DNA from: Bacteroidota bacterium
GTDB lineage: Bacteria; Bacteroidota; Bacteroidia; Flavobacteriales; Flavobacteriaceae
Assembly: GCA_023434025.1 (NCBI GenBank)
Contig: JAEYTL010000027.1
Coordinates: 1 to 64,000, forward strand
Reading direction: 5' to 3'
DNA length: 64,000 nt
Positions 29,829-36,842 of this stretch are shown here, one piece after another (within the stretch, counting starts at the first letter, position 1; each line of letters begins with the position of its first letter). The position numbers and the translations under genes were made by a program. The notes under the pieces were generated by a model. The model searched no databases. It was not told the origin of the DNA and saw only the letters and a program-made list of their open reading frames with translations.

Positions 29829-29860
29829 CAAATTTATTACAAGATATAAATTTATTACAA
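29829..29860 (-). promoter_or_regulatory. porU promoter
   Basis: On the minus strand TTG (29860-29858) is followed after 21 nt by TAAATTTG (29836-29829), a full match to the flavobacterial sigma-A pattern. Transcription would start about 20 nt before the ATG at 29804. Confidence 0.8.
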
Positions 29861-29894
29861 TGTTTTATTTTATACTAAAAAAATATTTTTTGCG

Positions 29895-29925
29895 TTGTAG
29901 GTTTGTAAATGAGACAATAAATTTG
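29895..29925 (+). promoter_or_regulatory. gldJ promoter P1
   Basis: TTG at 29895-29897 and TAAATTTG at 29918-29925 are separated by 20 nt, a full consensus match. The leader to the gldJ ATG would be about 80 nt. It is back to back with the porU promoter, with 34 bp between the two -33 elements. Confidence 0.75.
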
Positions 29926-29953
29926 TTCTTTTGACAAAAATTTAAAAAAACAG

Positions 29954-29982
29954 TTGTAATATAAAGGTTAATTACTATATTG
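29954..29982 (+). promoter_or_regulatory. gldJ promoter P2 (weaker)
   Basis: TTG at 29954-29956, a 19-nt spacer and TATATTG at 29976-29982. The -7 element is one base shorter than the TAnnTTTG consensus. It would give a leader of about 25 nt. Confidence 0.4.
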
Positions 29983-30011
29983 CGGCTCTAAATTTATTAC
30001 CTACTTAACGT

Positions 30012-31727
30012 ATGAAAGTAAACAAAATTAAGACATTGAGATTGCTATTCGGATTAATAGTGGTGTTTGGTTTTGCTAGTTGTAGTAAAGGTTCAAGCTC
30101 CAAAAATTCGTCAACAGCAACCGGTTGGAAAATCAACGATAAAAAAGGTGGTTTTCAGTACGCATCAAACTTCAAAAAGCAAGCAGCAGCCCCTGGATTG
30201 ATTGCAATTGAAGGTGGAACTTTCACTATGGGAAAAGTTCAGGACGACGTAATGCATGATTGGAACAATACCCCGAATCAGCAACATGTTCAGTCTTTTT
30301 TTATGGATGAGCATGAGGTAACCAATTTAATGTATATGGAATACTTAGATTGGTTAAAAAGAATTTTTGATCCTAACGACGAAAATTATACCAATATTTA
30401 TAATGGTGCTTTGCCGGATACATTGGTGTGGCGAAATCGTTTGGGTTACAATGAAACCATGACAAACAACTACCTGAGACATCCCGGTTATAAGGATTAT
30501 CCGGTTGTTGGGGTGAATTGGATTCAGGCAGTTGAATTCTGTAAATGGAGAACCGATCGTGTTAACGAGGATATCTTGGAAAAAAATAAATTCCTTAAAA
30601 AAGATGCTAAATTATTGGATGCTTCTGCTGAAAAATCATTCAGTACCGAAACGTATATTAATACGCCGTCTCAGGCTTTTGGAGGAGACGAGGAAATTGT
30701 GTTAAAAGGCAAAGGCGGACGTGCTAAAGCGACGAAAGGAAGAGACGGGGAAACATCTGAAGCTAAAAATGTTTATGCAACACGTTCATCCGGACTTATC
30801 CAGCCGGAATACAGACTTCCTACCGAAGCAGAATGGGAATATGCTGCTGTTGCGAATGTTGGTAACAGAGAATATAACCTGTACCAGGGTAAAAAGAAAT
30901 ATCCTTGGAACGGAAGTTATACCCGTTCAGGAAAGAGAGTTGTGAAAGGAGACCAATTGGCCAACTTCAAACAAGGAAAAGGAGATTACGGTGGAATTGC
31001 AGGATGGTCTGATGATGGTGCTGATATTACGCAAGTGGTTAAATCGTATCCCCCTAATGATTTTGGGTTATATGATATGGCCGGTAACGTGAATGAATGG
31101 GTTGCCGACGTTTATAGACCAAGAGTAGATGATGAAGCGAATGACTTTAACTACTACAGAGGTAATGTTTACATGAAAAATAAAATTGGCGAAGACGGAA
31201 AAGTTGAGTTGATTACTTCTGAGAATATTATGTATGATACTTTGGCTAACGGAAAAATTATCGCCAGAAACCTTCCGGGGCAGATTGCTCAGGTTCCTGT
31301 TGATGAAAAAGAAACCTATTTAAGACAAAATTTCGATAAGAGTGATAACAGAAATTATCGTGATGGAGACAAGCAGTCTATCCGTTTCTATAAATTCGGT
31401 TCTGAGGAGGATGGTGACGATAGTGTAAGTGAGAAAAACAGAATGTATGATTCGCCAAAACACCAGGTTTCTGTAGATAGTGCTACTGCTGAAATGGTCA
31501 GAAAATATGACAAATCGTCAAAAAGAACTACACTTATCGATGATAACGTAAGAGTTTATAAAGGTGGTTCCTGGAGAGACAGAGCCTATTGGTTAGATCC
31601 AGCTCAAAGAAGATTCTTCCCGCAAGATATTGCTACAGATGACATCGGTTTCCGTTGTGCAATGTCTAAAGTAGGGCCAAAATCAAACAAAAAAACAGCT
31701 AAAGGAAAGCCAAAATCAACTCGATAA
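30012..31727 (+). CDS. gldJ: Gliding motility lipoprotein GldJ
   Basis: The 571-residue lipoprotein has a lipobox at FASC (lipidated Cys24) followed by a Ser-rich tether. Its formylglycine-generating-enzyme/SUMF1-like fold is split by a charged insert near 215-255. Motifs include PGLIAIEGGTFTMG, DEHEVTN, YPVVGVNW, YRLPTEAEWEYAA, YDMAGNVNEWVAD, and GGSWRD with GFRC near the end. GldJ is periplasmic or outer-membrane associated, is needed for gliding, and stabilises GldK and the T9SS motor ring. It is probably non-enzymatic. Its arrangement divergent from porU-porV is known from Flavobacterium johnsoniae. A strong terminator follows. Confidence 0.97.
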   Translation: MKVNKIKTLRLLFGLIVVFGFASCSKGSSSKNSSTATGWKINDKKGGFQYASNFKKQAAAPGLIAIEGGTFTMGKVQDDVMHDWNNTPNQQHVQSFFMDEHEVTNLMYMEYLDWLKRIFDPNDENYTNIYNGALPDTLVWRNRLGYNETMTNNYLRHPGYKDYPVVGVNWIQAVEFCKWRTDRVNEDILEKNKFLKKDAKLLDASAEKSFSTETYINTPSQAFGGDEEIVLKGKGGRAKATKGRDGETSEAKNVYATRSSGLIQPEYRLPTEAEWEYAAVANVGNREYNLYQGKKKYPWNGSYTRSGKRVVKGDQLANFKQGKGDYGGIAGWSDDGADITQVVKSYPPNDFGLYDMAGNVNEWVADVYRPRVDDEANDFNYYRGNVYMKNKIGEDGKVELITSENIMYDTLANGKIIARNLPGQIAQVPVDEKETYLRQNFDKSDNRNYRDGDKQSIRFYKFGSEEDGDDSVSEKNRMYDSPKHQVSVDSATAEMVRKYDKSSKRTTLIDDNVRVYKGGSWRDRAYWLDPAQRRFFPQDIATDDIGFRCAMSKVGPKSNKKTAKGKPKSTR

Positions 31728-31748
31728 TTTTTCTTTTACAGATAATTC

Positions 31749-31772
31749 AAAAAGCCCTTTTCAGGGCTTTTT
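31749..31772 (+). terminator. gldJ terminator
   Basis: AAAAAGCCCT (31749-31758) pairs with AGGGCTTTTT (31763-31772), a perfect 10-bp stem with a 4-nt loop and a T-run. It lies 24 nt before the murF start, so murF needs its own promoter or readthrough. Confidence 0.9.
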
Positions 31773-31795
31773 ATTTTTGAAACACCTTTGTTTTT

Positions 31796-33079
31796 ATGGA
31801 TATTTCTCAAATTCATGCTTGCTTTTTGCAGTGTTCTTCCGTTTCAATTGATACCAGAAAAATTGAAAAAAACGCCTTTTTTATTGCTCTTAAAGGAACA
31901 AATTTTGATGCCAACACCTTTGCCGCAGAAGCCTTAGAAAAAGGGGCTTCCTATGTTTTGATTGATAACAAAGCCTGTTGTTTGGATGAAAGAACAATTT
32001 TAGTTTCGGATGCTTTAACGGCATTGCAGGAGCTTGCCGGGTTTCACCGGATGTATTTAGGTTTGCCTATTGTTGCTTTGACCGGAAGTAACGGAAAAAC
32101 AACAACCAAAGAACTGTTTCAGGTTGTCTTGTCAAAAAAATACAAAACCAAAGCGACCCTCGGAAATTTAAATAATCACATAGGGGTTCCGCTAACTTTA
32201 CTTTCTTTTACTAAAGAGACCGAAATCGGTATTGTGGAAATGGGGGCCAATCATCAAAAGGAGATTGCGTTTTTGTGTGAGATTGCTCAACCCGATTATG
32301 GGTATATAACCAATTTCGGCAAAGCTCACCTGGAAGGTTTTGGTGGGGTAGAAGGAGTTATTAAGGGAAAATCGGAAATGTATGACAACCTGATAAAAAA
32401 CAATAAAAAAGTGATTGTAAATCTTGATGATCCAATCCAGTTGGAGAAAACGGCTGAAATGGATAGAATAACGTTCAGTACAACTGATAAGGAAAGCTTT
32501 GTTTATATCGCTGGGGTAATGGCTAATCCTTTTGTGAAAGTGAGTTACGCAGATTTAGATATTCAGACTAATCTTATCGGGCTTTATAATGCTGCAAATG
32601 TTAATGCGGCTATTGCTTTGGGGACTTATTTTCATGTTGCCGAAGAAGATATTAAAAGAGCGTTAGAGCATTATAGTCCGGATAATAACCGCTCACAGAT
32701 TATCCGCCAGAACAGTAACGAAATCATTCTGGATGCTTACAATGCCAACCCAAGCAGTATGGATGTGGCCTTGCAGAATTTTATTCAGTTGGAAAGCCGT
32801 TCGAAAATTGCCATTCTGGGGGATATGTTTGAATTGGGAGAGGCGAGTTTGCAAGAGCACAAAAGCATTGTAAAAAAGCTTGTCAGAGAAGCTGCTTTTG
32901 ATTGTTATCTAATTGGTAACGAATTTTATGCGGTTAGAGAAAATTATCAAAACCTTCACTTTTTTCAAACGTTCAATGAGTTTACTGATTATATTAAAAA
33001 TAAGCAAACCCTAAACACTTTAATACTGATCAAAGGCTCTAGAGGTATGGCTTTGGAACGGACGCTCCAGTATATCTAA
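31796..33079 (+). CDS. murF: UDP-N-acetylmuramoyl-tripeptide--D-alanyl-D-alanine ligase MurF
   Basis: The 427-residue Mur ligase adds D-Ala-D-Ala to the UDP-MurNAc tripeptide, the last cytoplasmic peptide step of peptidoglycan synthesis. The N-terminal domain shows SVSIDTRKIEKNAFFIALKG. The ATP P-loop is GSNGKTTTKE near residue 96. Then come GNLNNHIGVPLT, EMGANHQKEI, the central NFGKAHLEGFG, and the C-terminal ILDAYNANPSSM and LGDMFELGE. No clear TTG/TAnnTTTG promoter is seen in the short gap after the gldJ terminator. Confidence 0.96.
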   Translation: MDISQIHACFLQCSSVSIDTRKIEKNAFFIALKGTNFDANTFAAEALEKGASYVLIDNKACCLDERTILVSDALTALQELAGFHRMYLGLPIVALTGSNGKTTTKELFQVVLSKKYKTKATLGNLNNHIGVPLTLLSFTKETEIGIVEMGANHQKEIAFLCEIAQPDYGYITNFGKAHLEGFGGVEGVIKGKSEMYDNLIKNNKKVIVNLDDPIQLEKTAEMDRITFSTTDKESFVYIAGVMANPFVKVSYADLDIQTNLIGLYNAANVNAAIALGTYFHVAEEDIKRALEHYSPDNNRSQIIRQNSNEIILDAYNANPSSMDVALQNFIQLESRSKIAILGDMFELGEASLQEHKSIVKKLVREAAFDCYLIGNEFYAVRENYQNLHFFQTFNEFTDYIKNKQTLNTLILIKGSRGMALERTLQYI

Positions 33080-33084
33080 TCCGA

Positions 33085-33114
33085 TTGTACCAGAATATGT
33101 GGTGCAATTTTTTT
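33085..33114 (+). terminator. murF terminator
   Basis: TTGTACCA (33085-33092) pairs with TGGTGCAA (33100-33107), including one G-U pair, followed by seven T residues. It starts 5 nt after the murF stop codon. Confidence 0.88.
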
Positions 33115-33148
33115 GATTATGTTACACCGGAGATTTTTAAAAATCCAG

Positions 33149-33223
33149 TGGGTCATATTGGATTCGAACCAATGACTTCCACGTTGTCGACGTGACACTC
33201 TGAACCAACTGAGTTAATGACCC
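33149..33223 (-). tRNA. tRNA-Val (anticodon GAC)
   Basis: The reverse strand folds into a full cloverleaf: a 7-bp acceptor stem (GGGTCAT/ATGACCC), D stem ACTC/GAGT, anticodon stem TCACG/CGTGG with a terminal G-U, loop TCGACAA, and T arm ATTGG-TTCGAAT-CCAAT. The discriminator is A73 and no CCA is encoded. The anticodon by position is GAC, reading GUC and GUU valine codons. Position 33 is C where nearly all tRNAs have U. An Asp (GTC) reading of the same bases would break the anticodon stem. Confidence 0.9.
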
Positions 33224-33231
33224 TTTGAAAT

Positions 33232-33261
33232 AAAAAACTCCCTAATTGCTTAAGGAGTTTT
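33232..33261 (-). terminator. Terminator-like hairpin between the two valine tRNAs
   Basis: AAACTCC (33235-33241) pairs with GGAGTTT (33254-33260). On the minus strand a run of six T residues follows. It lies after tRNA-Val(TAC) and before tRNA-Val(GAC), so the second tRNA may be expressed by readthrough or processed from a longer transcript. Confidence 0.7.
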
Positions 33262-33338
33262 GGTGGGCGATGAGGGGTTCGAACCCCCGACCCCCTCGGT
33301 GTAAACGAGGTGCTCTGAACCAGCTGAGCTAATCGCCC
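33261..33338 (-). tRNA. tRNA-Val (anticodon TAC)
   Basis: The reverse strand forms a cloverleaf with acceptor GGGCGAT/ATCGCCC, D stem GCTC/GAGC, anticodon stem CCTCG/CGAGG, loop TTTACAC (anticodon TAC, U33 present), T arm with TTCGAAC, discriminator A and an encoded CCA end. It reads GUA and GUG and probably other valine codons. It is the promoter-proximal tRNA of a two-gene unit with tRNA-Val(GAC). Confidence 0.95.
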
Positions 33339-33360
33339 GATTAGTGCTTGATTGCGAGTG

Positions 33361-33390
33361 CAAATATAGGACAGTTTTTGTTATCTGCAA
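33361..33390 (-). promoter_or_regulatory. Promoter of the valine tRNA pair
   Basis: On the minus strand TTG (33390-33388), a 19-nt spacer and TATATTTG (33368-33361) match the flavobacterial consensus. Transcription would start about 15 nt before the mature 5' end of tRNA-Val(TAC). Confidence 0.8.
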
Positions 33391-33408
33391 ATAAAAAACG
33401 AAAAAAAA

Positions 33409-34629
33409 TTAAATTATTTCTGCAACTACAAAGGTGCTCCCGCCTACGTAAATCAGGTCGTTTGATGCGGCTGCTTTCCGGGCTTTGCGATAAGCTTCTG
33501 AAACAGAATTATATACTTTTCCGTTAAGTCCGAATTCAGCTGCTTTTTGTCTCAGGATTTCAGGGTTTAAACCACGTAAATTTTTTGGACTGCAAAAGAA
33601 ATAATTTGCTTTTTTGGGAAACAACGGCAGAATTTCACTCAGATCCTTATCGTTTACAACCCCCAAAACAAAGTGAAGTTTGTTGTATGTTTGTTTTTCT
33701 ATCTGTTTTAGCACAACAGACAGCCCCTGTTTGTTATGAGCTGTATCGCAAATTACCTTTGGATTTTCGTTAAGCAGCTGCCATCTGCCCAATAATCCGG
33801 TATGCTGAATAACATTTAAAAAGCCGTTTTTTATACTTTCTTCGGATATGCTGAATTGTTTTTGCTGCTGTAAAACCCGAATGGTCTGCATCACTGTTTT
33901 TCTGTTCTGAATCTGATAATCGCCCAACAATGCAGTCGGGTAAATTTCATTGATTAAATCTGAGGCAAAAAAGATTTCCGCATTGGCTTCTGATGCTTTC
34001 TTGAGAAATACAGGTTTTGTTTCTTGGGTGTATTCGCCAATAACGACCGGAATACCGGATTTAATAATTCCGGCTTTTTCAAAAGCGATGGCTTCTAATG
34101 TGTTTCCCAGAAATTGTGTGTGGTCTAATCCGATGTTGGTAATAACGGAAACAAAAGGAGTAATAATATTAGTAGAATCTAATCGACCTCCCATACCGAC
34201 CTCTATAACCGCGATATCTACTTTTTCCTGAACAAAGTAATCAAAGGCTAAGCCAACTGTCATTTCAAAAAAACTCAGTTGTTGGTTCTCAAAGAAAGAT
34301 TTATGTCTGGCCACAAAATCAATGACAAATACTTCGGTTATTTTTGTTCCGTTTATTTTAATGCGTTCTCTGTAATCTTTAAGATGAGGTGAGGTGTAGA
34401 GTCCTACCTTATATCCGGCTTCCTGTAATACTGATGCTAATAGCGAAGAAGTAGAGCCTTTTCCGTTAGTGCCGGCAACGTGAATAGTTTTGAGCTTTTT
34501 TTCCGGGTTATTCAGGTAGTTAGCCAACAAAACAGTATTGGTTAAATCAGCTTTATAGGCTGAAGCTCCTTGTGTTTGATACATGGGAAGCCGGTTAAAC
34601 AGCCAGTTTACAGTTTCTTGGTAATTCAT
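33409..34629 (-). CDS. folC: Bifunctional folylpolyglutamate synthase / dihydrofolate synthase
   Basis: The 406-residue Mur-ligase-like enzyme has the ATP P-loop HVAGTNGKGSTSS near residue 51. Family segments follow: YTSPHLKDYRERIKING, IEVGMGGRLDSTN, NIGLDHTQFLG, EKAGIIKSG and C-terminal CDTAHNKQGL. It adds glutamate to dihydropteroate and to reduced folates. The length is normal. A terminator hairpin lies only 14 nt before its ATG, so transcription from the TonB-like gene would mostly stop there. No consensus promoter was found in the 58-nt gap. Confidence 0.94.
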   Translation of the reverse strand: MNYQETVNWLFNRLPMYQTQGASAYKADLTNTVLLANYLNNPEKKLKTIHVAGTNGKGSTSSLLASVLQEAGYKVGLYTSPHLKDYRERIKINGTKITEVFVIDFVARHKSFFENQQLSFFEMTVGLAFDYFVQEKVDIAVIEVGMGGRLDSTNIITPFVSVITNIGLDHTQFLGNTLEAIAFEKAGIIKSGIPVVIGEYTQETKPVFLKKASEANAEIFFASDLINEIYPTALLGDYQIQNRKTVMQTIRVLQQQKQFSISEESIKNGFLNVIQHTGLLGRWQLLNENPKVICDTAHNKQGLSVVLKQIEKQTYNKLHFVLGVVNDKDLSEILPLFPKKANYFFCSPKNLRGLNPEILRQKAAEFGLNGKVYNSVSEAYRKARKAAASNDLIYVGGSTFVVAEII

Positions 34630-34633
34630 TGTT

Positions 34634-34664
34634 TAAAAAAATAAACCTCACGATGGTGAGGTTT
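34634..34664 (-). terminator. Terminator after the TonB-like gene, just upstream of folC
   Basis: AAACCTCAC (34643-34651) and GTGAGGTTT (34656-34664) form a perfect 9-bp stem with a 4-nt loop. A T-rich tract follows on the minus strand. Its closeness to the folC ATG makes an attenuator role possible. Confidence 0.85.
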
Positions 34665-34687
34665 AAAGATAGTTATTTTTTTAATTT

Positions 34688-35518
34688 TTATTCTCCGTTT
34701 CTAAAGTTAAATACAATAAATCCTACCTGGTTGTCCGGAGCTTTGTCATCGTCGTTCCATCGGTATTTGTATGCCGATTTGATGGCGGCTTCCTGCAGGC
34801 ATTTGCTGGTTGTATTGGAGCCGCTCGGGCTAAATTTTGCATTGGTAACTGTTCCGCTTTTACTTACTTTTATCTCAACCACCACCGTTCCTTCATCATT
34901 ACATTCTGCTTTTACGGCTCCCGGACTGGACAGTCTTCTGCCGTTTAATCCCCAGGCTCCGTTACCGGTTCCTTTACCGCTACCATAGTAACTGTTGGAA
35001 TAGATGCTTCCGTCTAATTTACCTTGGTTTCCTGGTGTGGTTGATGTTCCATCGCCACCAGTGGTTTTTCCATCAGAGGATTTAACACCGCCAATCAAAG
35101 CATCTAATTTTGCTTTTTTATCAGCTTCTTCTTGCTTCTTTTTTTGTTCGGCTGCTTTGGCTGCTGCTTCAGCACTTGCTTTGGCTTTGGCTTCTTCTTT
35201 TTGCTTTTTTAAGGCAATGGCGGCTTCGTTATCGGCTGTAATTATATTTTCTGATGCTTTGCTTGGTGTAGTAGGCTCGGATGTTGCTTCTTCTACGGGT
35301 TGTTCAGGTACTTCTCTAGGTTCCGTTTTTACGGGTTCTGTTGTGTTGGTGTTTCCTGAACCGGCATCTGTGTTTCCAAAGTTAATGGCAATGCCGTTTT
35401 CCGGTGGCGGATCCATATAGGATAGTCCAAGAAAAATGCATAACAAGAGCAGTATAGCCATTATGGTTGATGATATGGCAAATGATTTTTTTTCGTGCTC
35501 GGTTTCTAAATATTTCAT
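34688..35518 (-). CDS. TonB/TolA-like energy-transducing protein
   Basis: The 276-residue protein has one N-terminal membrane anchor (about residues 14-35). A Pro/Glu/Thr-rich stretch and an Ala/Lys/Glu-rich helical segment (about 100-150) that recalls TolA follow. Next come a Gly/Ser-rich linker and a C-terminal TonB-like domain (EGTVVVEIKVSKSGTVTNAKFSPSGS, quoted in part: GTVVVEIKVSKSGTV). With the ExbD and ExbB genes just upstream it should carry proton-motive-force energy across the periplasm to outer-membrane partners. ATG 35518 is chosen over a GTG at 35524. The mixed features leave open whether it serves TonB-type receptors or a Tol-like envelope function. Confidence 0.85.
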   Translation of the reverse strand: MKYLETEHEKKSFAISSTIMAILLLLCIFLGLSYMDPPPENGIAINFGNTDAGSGNTNTTEPVKTEPREVPEQPVEEATSEPTTPSKASENIITADNEAAIALKKQKEEAKAKASAEAAAKAAEQKKKQEEADKKAKLDALIGGVKSSDGKTTGGDGTSTTPGNQGKLDGSIYSNSYYGSGKGTGNGAWGLNGRRLSSPGAVKAECNDEGTVVVEIKVSKSGTVTNAKFSPSGSNTTSKCLQEAAIKSAYKYRWNDDDKAPDNQVGFIVFNFRNGE

Positions 35519-35583
35519 GGTCACTCTTTTTTAGCCCTGATGGCAGTAGATAGCTTTTTTTGAAAGAAAGGCTATTTTTTGTT

Positions 35584-35633
35584 GCTGTTTCAAAGCGACT
35601 TATCGCGATAGCTATCGGGACTCTTGAAGCAGC
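35584..35633. repeat. Palindromic intergenic repeat (CGATAGCTATCG type)
   Basis: Two overlapping perfect palindromes, TATCGCGATA (35601-35610) and CGATAGCTATCG (35606-35617), lie inside a longer imperfect inverted repeat, GCTGTTTC (35584-35591) and GAAGCAGC (35626-35633). It sits between exbD and the TonB-like gene. The core resembles small palindromic repeats I recall from other flavobacterial genomes. It may shape the mRNA between the two genes. Confidence 0.6.
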
Positions 35634-35692
35634 TTACAAAAAAAGGGTTTATTCAAAAAAACTAAGAACGAACAGCAGGATTAGCTTCTAAA

Positions 35693-36085
35693 TTATTTTG
35701 GTCGAACTGCCAAAACCACTTTAATTTGGTTGCGGTTGGCAATGTCTAACACATTGACTGCTTTTTCAATAGGCACGCCTTCTTCGGCTCTCAGAATAAG
35801 GGCTTTGTCTTCTTTATTGGAAAACAAGGCTAATAAACGGGCTTCTAAATCGGCTTCTTGCACTTTGTCTTTGTCAATAAAAAATTCTAAATCTTTATTG
35901 ATGCTCACCGAAATATTTTTGTTACTGTCTGTTTTTCCTTTGGCCTTTGGCAATACTAAATCCAGAGCATTGGTGGTAACCATGGTGGAGGTAATCATAA
36001 AGAAAATAAGCAATAAAAATACAATATCCGTCATAGACGACATATTGAATTCGGGGGTTACTTTGTTTCTGCCTCTGAGGTTCAT
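35693..36085 (-). CDS. exbD: Biopolymer transport protein ExbD
   Basis: This 130-residue ExbD/TolR protein has one N-terminal membrane helix with the essential proton-carrying Asp (MSSMTDIVFLLLIFFMITST) and a periplasmic domain (NISVSINKDLEFFIDKDKV, ALILRAEEGVPIEKAVNVLD). It couples proton flow through ExbB to the TonB-like protein encoded downstream. It starts 2 nt after the exbB stop. Confidence 0.95.
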   Translation of the reverse strand: MNLRGRNKVTPEFNMSSMTDIVFLLLIFFMITSTMVTTNALDLVLPKAKGKTDSNKNISVSINKDLEFFIDKDKVQEADLEARLLALFSNKEDKALILRAEEGVPIEKAVNVLDIANRNQIKVVLAVRPK

Positions 36086-36087
36086 AT

Positions 36088-36783
36088 TTATGACGGTTCA
36101 TTTAATAAATCGAGAAAATCAGTTGCGTTGGCTTCCATTTGATGAACCACTTTGTCTGTCTTTACTACCAAGTGATTGTATCCCATAAAAGCAATAATAC
36201 CGACAATAAGTCCCACAACGGTAGTGGTCATCGCAGTATAAATTCCTTCTGCCAAAGCACCTACTTCAATTTGTCCGCCTCCACTTGCCATTTTATGAAA
36301 AGCAAGAATCATACCAACAACGGTTCCTAAAAAACCAATCATCGGCCCTGCACCGGAAATTGTTGCAAGCATGCTGACATTTTTCTCTAACTTATATATT
36401 TCCAGTTTTCCGGCATTCTCTATTGCTGTATTGATGTCCTCCAGTGGTTTTCCGATACGGGAAATACCTTTTTCAGTTAGTCTTGCAACCGGAGAATTGG
36501 TTTGTGCACAAAGCATTTTAGCCGCATCAATTTTTCCGTTCAGGATATTCATTTTAATGTTATTCATAAAATTAGTATCTATTTTGGAAGCGGCATTGAT
36601 GGCTAAAAGTCTTTCAAAATAAAGATAAAGAGCAAAAAAGAATAATAATCCTAAGGTCAGCATGATGAGTTGTCCGCCAATTCCGCCACTTGTTAATAAA
36701 TCCCAAATCGGAAGAGTTTTTTCTACGGGTTGATCTTCTAATACAGCATTTTGTACTGTGGCTAAACTATCTGTTGGTTGCAT
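36088..36783 (-). CDS. exbB: Proton channel protein ExbB (MotA/TolQ/ExbB family)
   Basis: The 231-residue protein has three membrane segments: near 35-55 (ALYLYFERLLA follows), and the conserved pair ISGAGPMIGFLGTVVGMILAF and AMTTTVVGLIVGIIAFMGYN. The GFLGTV and TAMTTTVVGL motifs line the proton channel. It forms the stator-like unit with ExbD for the TonB/TolA-like protein. The order exbB-exbD-tonB is complete here. Confidence 0.95.
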   Translation of the reverse strand: MQPTDSLATVQNAVLEDQPVEKTLPIWDLLTSGGIGGQLIMLTLGLLFFFALYLYFERLLAINAASKIDTNFMNNIKMNILNGKIDAAKMLCAQTNSPVARLTEKGISRIGKPLEDINTAIENAGKLEIYKLEKNVSMLATISGAGPMIGFLGTVVGMILAFHKMASGGGQIEVGALAEGIYTAMTTTVVGLIVGIIAFMGYNHLVVKTDKVVHQMEANATDFLDLLNEPS

Positions 36784-36842
36784 ATTTTAATTTATTTTTT
36801 AAATTGGTTAAATAATAACGCTAAAGTACTATTTTAAATTGT

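Noticed and set aside
29805..29831. Longer porU start at 29831
   Set aside because: The codon overlaps the -7 element at 29829-29836; ATG 29804 starts a clean signal peptide.
33149..33223. tRNA-Asp with anticodon GTC
   Set aside because: Shifting the loop to place GTC at 34-36 destroys the anticodon stem; GAC gives a seven-base loop with a paired stem.
35004..35420. Plus-strand frame opposite the TonB-like gene
   Set aside because: Translation is Ser/Ala/Phe-rich, the mirror of the Lys/Ala/Glu linker.
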